Shown here: piece after piece, positions 45,107-56,773 of the stretch
Numbering within the stretch: the stretch's first letter is position 1
Layout of the letters: every line of letters starts with the position of its first letter
NCBI GenBank assembly: GCA_907165135.1
Contig: OU015568.1
Span: 7,758,501-7,822,500, forward strand
Origin: Oikopleura dioica
Lineage: Eukaryota > Chordata > Appendicularia > Copelata > Oikopleuridae
Direction: 5' to 3'
DNA: 64,000 bases
Program-made: the position numbers and the translations under genes
Notes under the pieces: generated by a model
The model's input: the letters and a program-made list of their open reading frames with translations, nothing else
What the model was told of the DNA's origin: nothing
Database searches by the model: none

Positions 45107-47656
45107 ATGGCGACAGGCCTGGATGATCTGGGAGTCTTCTGCTCGGATCCTCTTGGAGGACCTAATGTCCCCGCCGGAGCTGGTGGAGACTACACCCAGA
45201 TGAAGACCCGTTTCAGGGAGTTTCTTCGTGAATACAGAACTACTGATGGCTCATTCATCTACAGAGATGGTATTAAACGCGCGGTTGATACGAATACGAA
45301 CTTTATCGTTGTTAATCTTGGCCACATGACAGGTAAAACGATTCTTTTCAGATGTGGAACTTACTGTTTCGTTAGGATTTGACCCATCGCTGGCAGAAAC
45401 TATGACAAAGCGCCCCTCCCAGGCTTTTGAGATGCTTGAAGAAGCAGCTAAACTTGTTGCAGATGAACTCACCCGACCTCGGCAAGACAATGAGCCGATC
45501 GACGATGACTTCCAAGTGCAGCTTATTTCCGGAGCCGAGCCCCGTTCGATCAGAGAGCTGTCCGCTTTAGACGTTGGAAAACTAGTCAAAATTCCAGGCA
45601 TTGCCGTTTCCTCTTCACAAGTCAAAGCAAAGGTAAGGTTTTCTTCATTGATTTCAATCTCACTTGAGTCTTTTCTTCAGGCTTCAATCCTGTCCCTCCG
45701 CTGCAGAAGCTGTCAGCACACAAAATCCAACATTCGAATCAAGCCCGGTCTTGAAGGATACGTTCTGCCACGAAAATGCGAGGCCGAAGCTTCAGCATCA
45801 CGAGATCCCTGCCCACTTGATCCTTATATTCTTGTACCAGAGCTTTGCAAATGCAGAGACTTTCAAAATGTTAAAATGCAGGAGTCCCCTGATTCCATTC
45901 CTACAGGTAAAACACGAAAAAAGACTTCATTTATTAACATTTTTCTAGCTGAAATGCCAAGACATGTGGGTCTTTACATGGAGCGCGAGCTTGTTGACCG
46001 CGTTGTCCCAGGAAATCGAATTGAGATAACTGGAATCTATCAAATCCGAAGGCAACAAGTTCAAGGACCAAGAGGCCGGGATAAGAAAACTGCCGGTGGA
46101 GTTGGTATCAGACAGTCGTACATAAGAGTGCTTGGAGTTGAAGTGGAATCGAACGGGCCAGGAAGAGCTGGAAGTGATAGAAATCGATTTACAGAAGAAG
46201 AGGTAATTTTGCTTTTTGGACAGATCTTAACGTCTTTGATTTCAGGAAGAAACACTGAGAGAGCTCGCATTGAAGCCGAAAATCTACGATATAATCGCCA
46301 AATCTATCGCTCCGTCGATTTACGGTTGTGAAGATATCAAACGATCAGTCGCTTGCCTCCTCTTCGGTGGCTCGCGAAAAGTACTTCCTGATGGAAACAG
46401 AAGAGGTGATATCAACGTTTTGATGCTTGGTGATCCTGGTACTGCGAAATCGCAGCTGCTCAAGTTTGCTGAGCGATGTGCACCTGTTGGTGTTTATACA
46501 TCTGGAAAGGGATCTTCTGCTGCTGGTTTGACGGCGGCGGTAGTGAGAGATCAACACAGAGGATTCGCCCTCGAAGCCGGAGCGATGGTCCTCGCTGATG
46601 GAGGTCTAGTGTGCATTGATGAGTTCGACAAAATGAGACCAGAAGACAGAGTTGCTATCCACGAAGCCATGGAGCAGCAGACCATTTCCATCGCCAAAGC
46701 TGGATTGACAACTACCCTCAATACGAGATGCTCAGTTCTAGCAGCGGCGAACTCTGTTTTTGGAAGATGGGACGATACAAAGGGAGAGGATAATATCGAC
46801 TTCTTGCCGACAATTCTCTCACGATTTGATATGATTTACGTCGTCAAAGGTGGATCAAATGATATTTGATGACAATTTGACATTTTTAGATATCCACGAC
46901 GCAACCCGAGATGCTACTCTAGCTAAATACGTTATGAATGTTCATACAGGAGCAGCGAACCGAGAAGCGGGAGAGGACGAGATTGACATGCCAACTCTGA
47001 AAAAGTGGGTATAAAACGATATTTTAGTGGTTCTCATCCTTGATTTCAGGTATATTCAATATGCGAGACAGACTTGTGGACCGAGATTGAATGGAGAAGC
47101 TACCAAAAAGCTCCAAAATCAGGTAAAACAAACTTCCCGAGTTCGGAGCGCTAATAATTTTTCAGTACGTTCTTATGCGTCAAACAATGACGGAAGGCGA
47201 ACGCGCTACTGGCAAAAAGGGAGCCATTCCAATGACAGTTCGTCAGCTTGAAGCCCTCATTCGAATCGCCGAATCACTCGCAAAAATGAGGCTTGCACCG
47301 TTCGCCACTGGAGCCGACGTTGATGAGGCTCTACGACTCTTTAGGACTTCAACAATGGCGTCTGCTTCGGCCGGAGCTTTGTCTGGAGTTGAGGGATACG
47401 AAACCGCTGCCGATGCAGAAGATTTGAACAGAATCGAGCGACAGATCAAGAGACGCTTCCTTATTGGCTCTCAGGTAGCATTTCAAGATATCTTCAGGCA
47501 TTGACGTTCTCTTAGGTCTCTGAAAAATCAATCATGAGCGACTTGACAACTCAGAACTACCCCGAGCGCTCAGTACACAAAGTCCTGCAGATCATGATTC
47601 GACGAGGCGAAGTCCAGCATCGAATGCAGCGACGCATGCTCTACCGCGTCAAATAG
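45107..47656 (+). CDS. mcm5: MCM5, replicative helicase subunit
   Basis: Eight or so exons in phase give the MCM5 sequence. An N-terminal domain with a zinc motif (CRSCQHTK ... PLDPYILVP) is followed by [15 protein letters not shown], the Walker [12 protein letters not shown], Walker [10 protein letters not shown], arginine finger SRFD and a C-terminal winged-helix part ending [12 protein letters not shown]5 is one of six subunits of the MCM2-7 helicase that opens DNA at origins. Introns are about 40-50 nt (the first is 45333-45376). TTTTACTTTAG lies one base before the ATG, a likely trans-splice acceptor. It heads a run of same-strand genes. Confidence 0.96.
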
Positions 47657-47818
47657 AAATGTAACTGCCTCTGAATTTCTCCTGACAAATGTTCAAGCAC
47701 GCACTTCCACTTATATGAACAATTTATCTCACTGCCTCTTATCACGACTAGAATAATCACAACTTTCCAATACATGTTCTTGAGGACAACAATTTCTTAT
47801 CAAATCTGACTTGTAAGA

Positions 47819-49106
47819 ATGGCTGAAAAGGTAAGTGAAGCAGGTGACTCAGCTGTGAAGCCGACTGCTTTGCTTGTTATGGGAATGGCAGGGTCGGGGA
47901 AAACGACTTTTGTTCAACGATTGACGGCGGAGTTGCAAATGGCTAATATTGAACGACCCCCTTATGTTCTGAACCTTGATCCAGCTGTAGCAGATCTTCA
48001 ATATCCAGTAAGATGTTTTGAAAAGTTTCTTTACCAAAAACTCCCAGGCAAATATTGATATCCGAGATACAGTCAACTACAAGGAAGTAATGACGCAATA
48101 CGGACTTGGGCCAAATGGAGCGATTATGACTTCGCTGAACCTCTTTTCAACAAAATTTGATCAAGTCTTGAGCTTGATCGAGAAAAGATCACCCGATCAT
48201 GACCATGTCATCTTTGATACTCCAGGACAGATTGAAGTTTTCACCTGGTCAGCTTCCGGATCAATCATCACTGAAACGTTGGCTTCGACCATTCCTACTG
48301 TAAGTCGACTACCAGAGATGCTAATATTCACTCTTCGTTCATGCAGGTAATTTTATACGTGATGGATGTCGCCAAATGCACATCGCCAGTAACGTTTATG
48401 AGCAACATGATGTACGCCTGTTCCATCCTTTACAAAACGGAACTCCCTTTCGTCATCGTGCTCAACAAATCAGATATCGTTAATCATGCTTTTGCCATCG
48501 AATGGATGCGAGACTACGAGACCTTTATCGACGCTGTCAACCGTACGAACTATTCTTCTCTAATCTGATCTAACTAAAGATTAAGAGGAAGAAAGCTACA
48601 TCTCCAATCTTTCCAGATCTTTGAGCCTCGTTCTTGATGACTTTTACTGCGATCTTCGGGCAGTAGGATTTTCATCTGTGACGGGAATGGGAATGACGGA
48701 CCTGATGGAAAAGATTACTGACGCGAGAAAGGAATATTTTGAAGAGTTTCTTCCAGAATTAGAACGAAAACGAGAGAAGGCAAGGCAGCGTGAAGAACAG
48801 CGAAAAGCAGAGGACCTCCAGCGTTTGAAAGATGACTTGGTACGAAGTTGTTTTTCTCTAGAAAAAGTGCTCATTCATCATGTTTAGACTCCATCGGCCT
48901 CGCGCTACAGCTCAACTCGAAGCTCAAAAGCAGCGTCAAGGAAATCAAGCCCTCCGCGAGGGATGATCCCGCCAAGCGAGCTTTTGGAGTACAGAGATCA
49001 GAATGAAATCCCAGGAACTTCGAGTGGACCGAGCACGCGGGAAAAGCTAGAAGATGAGAGTTTTGAAAAGTGGATCAAGGAGACGAGAGCGCAGAGAAAT
49101 AAATAA
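47819..49106 (+). CDS. gpn1: GPN1 (XAB1) GTPase
   Basis: GTPase landmarks are in order: P-loop [27 protein letters not shown], the GPN insert [16 protein letters not shown], and LNKSDIV. The C-terminal region is charged and coiled ([17 protein letters not shown]) and ends RAQRNK. GPN1 pairs with GPN3 and helps assemble and import RNA polymerase II. It starts 162 nt after the MCM5 stop, with CTTGTAAG one base before the ATG, and ends 96 nt before the PSMD1 start. This spacing fits an operon. Confidence 0.93.
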
Positions 49107-49202
49107 TAAGAACGACTCCTGCCGAAATATTATAACTTGTAAAATTGACGACTGATACACTGCTATTTTAAATGACATTTTTCTCATGAAGAAATTTTAG
49201 AC

Positions 49203-52200
49203 ATGGCTTGTGTTTTAACCTCCGCGGGAGGCATTATTTCGCTCCTCGACGAGAAGGAGCCAGAACTTCAGATCTACGCCCTCGAGCGGCTAAACGACGA
49301 CAGCTTGATCCGTCAATTTTGGGCTGAAATCGCTGATTCCCTTGAGCCCATCGAAATCCTCTACGAAGATGAGAGCTTTGCTGCGCGAAAACTAGCTGCT
49401 CTTGTTGCTTCGAAGGTCTACTTCAACCTTGGAAGCTACAGTGACAGTTTGAACTTTGCCCTCGGTAAAAATGTCACAAAAAGCTTCAAATCTTGACTAA
49501 TTTAAGCCGCCGATGAAATGTTCGATGTTACCGAGCGATCTGAATATGTCCAGGTTATCATTTCTAGCGCCATCGAAACTTACAAAGAGCAGCGTAAAAA
49601 CGTAGGGAATACGCAATCTTAAAAATATCCAATTTTTCCTAGGGAGAAATCCCAGAAAAACGACTTGAAAGCATGGTCAACCGAATGTTCACAAAATGCC
49701 TCGACTCCAAGACTCTTCGACAGGTGATCGGTATCGCCATCGAGTGCCGACGATTCGATGTTGTGGAGACCGCCATCGCTCAGAGTCCAAATACAAATGA
49801 CACTTTGGCTTACTGCATGCATGTAAGATAATTTACAGTCTTATATCTCTACTCAGTCTTTAGATCGCCAAAAACCTTGTCACTTCGCGAGAACTCCGAA
49901 AAGAAATCCTCCGTCTTTTGGTCGCTCAGTATACCAAGCTCGCAACTCCAGACTACATCGCCATCTGTCAGTGCCTCGTTTTCCTCGACGACCCCTCCAT
50001 GGTCTCTGATACTCTTCGTAGCCTTTTGGCTAAAGATGCTCTCATGGCATATCAAATCGGCTTCGAGCTCTACCAGAACGCTCCTCAAGGATTTTTGAAC
50101 AAAGTCGCTGAATTCCTCCGCGGCGTTGCCCCAGCAGCTGCTCCTGCTGATGCATCCGAAGAAGCTGCTGAAGGCGAGGCTGCTGCAGCACCAGCTTCAG
50201 CTGAAAAATCATCCTCCGACAAGCTCGTCGAAATCCTCAAAGGCGACAAGACCACTCAACTAAATCTTCAATTCCTCATTCGAAATAACAAATCCGACCT
50301 CCTCATCCTCAAGCATTGTAAAGACTCCTGTAGAAATACAATTTGCCACACGGCCACGGTTATCGCGAATTCCTTCATGCACTCTGGAACGACGACGGAC
50401 AAATTCCTCCGAGACAATCTTGAATGGCTCGGTCGAGCAACAAACTGGGCCAAATTTACGGCAACAAGTTCACTTGGTGTCATCCACAAGGGACACGAAC
50501 AAGGCGCCCTCGATCGAATGGCCACTTATCTTCCAAAAGAGTCGAACTCTTCTCCGTACCAAGACGGAGGTGGGCTTTATGCTCTTGGCTTGATTCATGC
50601 AAACCATGGATCTGAAGAGATGATCAAGTACCTCGTCGATCAGCTCAAGAACGCCCGGGACAACACTGTTCGGCATGGTGCTTGCCTTGGTCTCGGTCTA
50701 GCTGCGATGGGAACTGAGAACCGGGAAGTCTACGAGCTTCTTAACTCTCAGCTCACCCAAGATGACGCTGTTGTCGGTGAAGCGGCTGGTATCGCCATGG
50801 GCCTTGTAATGATGGGCACAAATCATCAGGAAGCCATCAACGAGATGTGCCAGTACGCAGCTGATACTCAGCACGAAAAGATCATTCGAGGTCTTGCTGT
50901 TGGCGTCGCCATGATTGTTTTCAACCGACTTGAGGAAGCCGATAGCTTGATTGAGAATCTTATGGCTGACAAGGACGCAGCTATCCGACGATGTGGAATT
51001 TATTGCATCGCCATGGCCTACGCTGGTTCTGGACTCAACGAGGCTTTGAGAAAACTTCTTCACGTCGCTGTTTCTGATGTCTCCGACGATGTCCGACGAG
51101 CAGCTGTTGAGAGCATTGGTTTCGTTATGTTCCGAAATCAAGATCAAGTCCCCTCGATTGTCTCCCTCCTTTCCGAATCATACAACCCATCAGTTCGATA
51201 CGGCTCTGCAATGGCACTTGGAATTGCCTGCGCTGGCACTGGAAACAAAGATGCTCTTGCTCTTCTTGAGCCACTGACAGACGATTCCGTCGCTTTTGTC
51301 CGCCAGGGAGCATTTGTTGCGGAATCCATGATTCTCATTCAGCAAACCGAGGTCATGCAGCCAAAGGTCTCAACTTTCCGAGAAAAGTTGAGGAAAACTA
51401 TTGAGGATAAACATGAAGACGCTATCACAAAGTTTGGTGCTATCATCGGAACTGGTAAGAATATTCGATTTATTCTTCTTTTCATCAAAAATTTTAGGAA
51501 TTATCGATGCTGGTGGACGAAACACTGTCATCGGTCTTTCAACTAGATCCGGCCACGTTCATGCTCCATCCGTCGTCGGAATGCTCGTCTTCTTGCAGTT
51601 CTGGTTCTGGTACCCCTTGACTCACTTCTTGTCCCTTGCTTTCCGGCCAAGCTCTATCATCTGCTTGAACAAGAACTTGGACATGCCCAAGATCGACATT
51701 AGATCTGATGCTAAGCCGGCTACTTTTGCCTACCCCGATCCACTTGAGGAGAAGAAGAGCAAGGAAAAGGAGAAGGTCGAGACTGCTGTCTTGTCTACTA
51801 CCGCCAAACAACTTGGTAAATTTGCTTAACAGTTAACAGAACGTGAACTTTTCATTTCAAGCCCGACAAAAGAACCGAAAAATCAAGCGGGAAGCGAGCG
51901 AAATGGAGGTCGATGCGTCCGACGCAACTCCTAAGAACTCCGCCACTTCCATCGCCTCCACTGCTAGCTCGACTGCTGTCAAGATCAAAGAGGAGCCAAT
52001 GGACGTCGACGAGGAAAAAGAAGCGAAGAAGAACGCCAAATTCGAAATCCTTCAAAACCCTTGCCGAGCTCTCAACCAGCAGCTCAAGGTTCTTTCTTTG
52101 CCAGCTGACCAGACTCGATACAGCCCACTCAAGCCACTTACGTCTGGTGGAATTATTTTGCTGCGAGATGCTAACCCCGAGGATCCCGAGGTTGAGACAT

Positions 52201-52327
52201 TCATATGAAATCATTGAGTTAAATATTTTTCTAGGATCTCTTGGAAGCTGTTACCGCTGGCGGACCAAAGCCAGAGGTCGAGGAGCCCGAACCAGAACCA
52301 CCAGCACCATTTGAATACATCGAGTAG
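49203..52327 (+). CDS. psmd1: 26S proteasome regulatory subunit 1 (PSMD1/Rpn2)
   Basis: Starts [17 protein letters not shown] and continues as the PSMD1 family: an alpha-helical N-terminus, then the proteasome/cyclosome repeats ([32 protein letters not shown]). The C-terminal core includes [26 protein letters not shown] and a charged insert rich in Glu and Lys. Rpn2 is a scaffold of the proteasome base that holds the deubiquitinase and ubiquitin receptors. Six introns are short. A pyrimidine-poor ATTTTAG lies 2 nt before the ATG. The long reading frame is intact, which speaks against frequent homopolymer errors in this sequence. Confidence 0.96.
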
Positions 52328-52533
52328 ACAGCCAGCCCGACAGACAGATAAATATTTTTCTCTCTCCTTCTTACTGCGCCGCAATACATGTCGATTCTAG
52401 TTCACTATTTTCACGTTCAACTTAGTACATGTTTTAATACAGCAAAATTATATCGCGAGAAAACAACGAAGAATCATTTTTTGAATTAAGAAAAAAGTGA
52501 TTGTTGATGAGTTGATATTGATGTGTTGATTTG

Positions 52534-54778
52534 ATGAATGCTAGAGCAATTTTGAAAGGTGTGACGATTACGTCTGGTTTATGGGTGGGAGCAGTATGTT
52601 ATTATAAAGCTGAAGAAATTGAGAAGAAGCTTGGTAAGTTCCATCGATGTGACCTGGATTAAAGTATTCGTAGAAATCTTCAAGGCAAATTTTGTATCGG
52701 AGTTCGATGTCAATCTGTCCCAAAATGAGCTTGGGAAGGAAATTGAAACCATTGCCGATGAAGTGCGAGCCTTTTTCAACGACTTTCTTTCGGAATCAAA
52801 GCAAAAAATCTACGACAAAATTGTAACTTCGACTCATGAGCCAGAAACATGGAACTTCATTATTTCAACGTTGAAACAATCCGCTTTTGGGCTCCAGAAA
52901 CTTGCGAAATTGGCCATCTTCAAAAAACCCGACGATTGTTTTGTTGAAGAAATTCGCAAACTTTGCCCCGAGACATCGTACGATCTGCAAGAGCTGCTGG
53001 AGTATTTTGACGAAATTCTGTCTAACAGTAGATTTGGCGATGATTGTCTTGCTGATCACATCTCGGCACTCCGAAAACGCAGGATGGAATCAAAAAAGCC
53101 AATGTCAAAAGTGGAACAGGACGAGCTGGATATTGGAAAACCGACTTATTCGTATAAGAATGTTACTCCGGAAAAGGTTCTGGAAGAATATCTCGATCTA
53201 ACAAGAGATTTGTTGGACTCTTCCGATTTTCTCGCAAAGGTTCGAAGCTAAAGTTTTCGAGTTTGTTGATGTTTCGATAAGAGCTGTTCAAAGTCTTTGA
53301 ACTTCAAAGATCTCTTTTACATCTTTTAACACTGTGGGTTGTTTTTTCTCGGTGTGTAACTTATAATGGTTCGATCGTACTTTCAAATATAAAAGTAGCG
53401 CGCTGTTGTCATACAAACCACCACATTAAGAATCTCAAAAATGAAACGATTTCACTGACTAGTAATTGATCTGCGCGTTGAGTAATTTGAATCTTATGGT
53501 TTTAATAAATGCGTTTACCGTGCAAAATGTTAAATAATTATACTTAGACTTTTGCTATCTCTCGTCACGTTATAATACAAGATTATAACTGATATACTTT
53601 TTGCTAGCAATACCTGATCAATTCCGGCGTCATTGACCGTCTATTGGACCTGTCCCGCATCGCTGAAGAATTCCACAAGCGGGCCTTTGAAATCCTCGCG
53701 TCTCTCTCCACCGTTATTGAATTCCGCTGGGATCTTCTCAAACCTAAGCTCATCTTCGAGTCCATCCTCACTCTTGCAAGCTCCGATGTTGAACAAAAAA
53801 GTTTCGCTTACAAAATTCTTCACAATGTTTCTTCCTCTTCACAGGAAAAGATGATTCTTCCAAACTCGTTCCTTGCATATCCAACAGAAGAAGCTTTGCC
53901 GACGAATGCGTCGATTGTTTTTGTCCACGGACTGATGGGAAAAGCTCACAGGTATGTCCATTTCATTCCAAATAGAAGTCAAAATATTTAAAGAACTTGG
54001 CGCTGCAACGATAAAATCATCGGCGATCCAGTTCACTCCTACTGCTGGCCGGTCGAATGGCTCCCCAAAACACTTGCTCGCCGTGGAATCGTTCCAAAAA
54101 TCATTCTTATGTCTTATCCTACCTCATTGACGACTTACAACAAGACTTGCCTCCACATGGATGAAATAATGGATGAAAAGTCAGAAAAACTTCTTGAGAA
54201 CTTGAAATCGCTTCGTGAAAACAATGAACCTTTGTTTATCGTCGGCCATTCGATGGGTGGTCTCCTACTGAAGAAAATAATGCTAAAGGGTGAGAGCCAA
54301 AACTGTGAAAATGAGGAGCTATTGATTGCTTTTTATAGCTCATGAAAATAACGAAACAGATCTCCTGAAGAACATCAAGGGCGTGTGCTTCTATTCAACG
54401 CCGCACTTCGGCAGTTCGTTGGCGAAGCTTTCGGTGAAAGCTCCAGTGGCCAACTCGATCGTTTCATCAGAAGTGCGCGAGCTGAGTTCCGCTTCTGAGC
54501 AGCTCAAAGAGCTCAATGATCAATTCCTATCAGTTGCAAGAAACACGTCTATTCCAATTCATTCCTTCATCGAATCAGTTCCTATCAAAGTGGTCGGCTT
54601 TAATCATTTGGTAGTCTCGAAAGAATCTGCCGATCTTGGCCTGGGAGGATCTACACTTGTAAATGAGAACCACATCAATGTCAACAAACCCTCTTCAAAA
54701 AGTGACATTCTCTACTCGCAACTCGTGAATTTCATCGTCGATAATTTACACAACTCTACTGATTCTGTTAAAAAATAA
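52534..54778 (+). CDS. serac1: SERAC1-like lipase
   Basis: The first exon (from 52534) encodes MNARAILKGVTITSGLWVG, a mitochondrial or membrane signal. A helical region follows, then the alpha/beta hydrolase: IVFVHGLMGKAHRTWR, DPVHSYCWPVEWLP, the nucleophile elbow GHSMGG, CFYSTPHFGSS, and a late His (NENHINV). SERAC1 remodels phosphatidylglycerol at mitochondria-ER contacts. A larger intron (about 53238-53610) divides the helical part from the hydrolase; the others are under 60 nt. It is shorter than the vertebrate protein. Confidence 0.9.
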
Positions 54779-54890
54779 TTCCATTTTTGCAATTAAAAAA
54801 ATATATTAAAAATAGAAAAAATCAAAACTGTTCTTTTTTTGTCCGAAGATATTTCTATATTCCTAGTTTCGATAAAGTTTTTGTTCAAGA

Positions 54891-55922
54891 ATGACAGAAG
54901 AAAGGGAAAGAAAAGCTCCAATGGAGTACATCCAGGCCGATAAAGTCTCGTTCGGCATGTTCCTGCTCCGAGTTTTTACAATCTTTGCGGGCATCATGGC
55001 TATCGTCAACCCATATAGGTGCTGATTGTAAATCATTCCTTCCATCTAACACCTAAGTTTTAGTTCGTACTTCAGAAAGGTTTTATTGGCTTCAGCAGCC
55101 GCAAATGCCCTTCGCCTCCATCAGCGAGTTCCCCATTTGACGCTTAGGTAAGACCAATTTTGGATCTAAATTGTTTTATATTTTCGAAGAAAAACTCAAT
55201 AAAATAATTGAATTAAATCCATTGCACGTTATATTTAACGCTCGGTTTTATGATCAAATTACCCCTCTCTAACCAGTTATTCTAGCGCACAAACACTACA
55301 AAATATACTGGCGGAAGATTCAGGACATTATCTTGCTTTTTCGATCATGTTCTTGGGCGTCAAAAATCCGTAAGTTCGGACGCTTCCTTCCAAATATTTA
55401 TTAAAATAGAATGATGATCATTATTCTTCCACTGATGGCATTTGCTGTTATGCATTCATGCGCTTATTTCACGAAACTCTCGACCGAAACGACTCTACCT
55501 CAAATTGGCCTACTCACGAAAGCAATTACGTACATCCGCTCTAAAAATCAAGTTCTTCTCCAGGTAAACCGCGCTAAATAATTCTTCCTTCATCGTTCTA
55601 GTTTATCGCTATGAACGAAATCTTCATGATGCCGATTACCGTCTACCTCGCATTTACTGGCAACGGAATCTTTCTTCCTATCATGTATTATCGTTTCTTG
55701 CTCATGAGATATTGCTCTGAAAGAAATCCATACAAGTAAGCCCTATTTATATAATGGCAGAATAATAATTTGCCAAGTCGTATGTGTTTCAACCAACTGA
55801 ATATGGCTGCGATGCAGTTCGCCGCTGGAGGAAGCTGTCCTGGTTTCGCTCGAAATCTGATCTACAAAGCAAGTGCCATGATCAACCGAATGGCCCCGAT
55901 GCCAGCTGCTGCGTCTCAATAA
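54891..55922 (+). CDS. tmem33: TMEM33, ER membrane protein
   Basis: Exons are in phase around 55018, 55148, 55370, 55565 and 55735. Conserved TMEM33/Kr-h2 stretches are visible: LLRVFTIFAG, ALRLHQRVPHLTLS, ILAEDSGHYL, FIAMNEIFMMP and IMYYRFLLMRYCSERNPY. At least three membrane spans are apparent. TMEM33 is an ER protein that binds reticulons and shapes tubules. Introns here reach about 140 nt, longer than the neighbours'. Confidence 0.93.
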
Positions 55923-56161
55923 GAGCCGCTGAAAACTGTACTCCTTTGATGTTAGATATTTCAATTTAGACTAAAATATAATTGATAATTGTTACACCGC
56001 ACCCAGAAGAAAATAACTATCGCAATTCTTCTTCACAAAGAACTTAGCATGTGAAAGCCCCCCATCTTTATGTTTACCTTCTTTTTACTCAAGTAGTTTA
56101 TCTGCAATTTACAATTTTGACTGTCAAGCTAGTGAGTGTCGCTAATCTTTGTTTTCTTCAG

Positions 56162-56710
56162 ATGAAAGGTGGAGCAAGGCGATGGTTAGCAAGTACCGGC
56201 ATAGGAAGTAGACTTGTTCACCCTCGAGTTGCACCATTGTATCTGGCGATGCGCTCGAAGTCGAAAATTCTTCAGACGGCTGATTTCTCCAAGTTCCGCG
56301 ACATCGTTCTTTTGGAGTACAACTGCAGCAAATGTGGATCCTCTAACTTCGAAATGCTCCTGCAATCAATGTACATCCAAAATTTGGTGATAACGAAGTG
56401 CAGCAATTGCGCCACGAAGTTTTGCCTTGGAGATCAACTAGAATGGTTCCGAGAAATCGCCGTGAAAAACCCTCAATTGATTCAAGTTCTGATCAAAAAC
56501 GGCGACTTGATTCAAGGATCAGTAACTCTTGATTTCGAATCGAAGCTGAATGAAAGCGCAGAAAATAGAAAAATTCTCGAGCAAGCTGATGCGACCGACT
56601 ACATCGGTTTCGATTTCCAGGAACAAAACAAGACAAACAAAGCTTCAGTGAATCTTTTGCGTCTATTCGACCAACCGGAACTTATTACCACCCCAGAACC
56701 TGAAGAATAA
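56162..56710 (+). CDS. dnlz: DNL-type zinc finger protein (mitochondrial Hsp70 escort)
   Basis: A single exon of 182 residues. The N-terminus is basic and Arg-rich (GGARRWLASTGIGSRLV), as in a mitochondrial presequence. The core has the DNL zinc ribbon: EYNCSKCGSSNF, then ITKCSNCATKF, followed by LEWFREI. DNLZ/Tim15/Hep1 keeps mitochondrial Hsp70 soluble. A second half of about 80 residues after the zinc ribbon is longer than usual. TTTTCTTCAG ends directly at the ATG, and the next gene starts 63 nt after the stop, fitting an operon. Confidence 0.82.
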   Translation: MKGGARRWLASTGIGSRLVHPRVAPLYLAMRSKSKILQTADFSKFRDIVLLEYNCSKCGSSNFEMLLQSMYIQNLVITKCSNCATKFCLGDQLEWFREIAVKNPQLIQVLIKNGDLIQGSVTLDFESKLNESAENRKILEQADATDYIGFDFQEQNKTNKASVNLLRLFDQPELITTPEPEE

Positions 56711-56773
56711 CTGTTTTTACCTTTTTACAAAAATATATTTATTTTTTCAAGATTCCTACTGTTCGACTTTTAG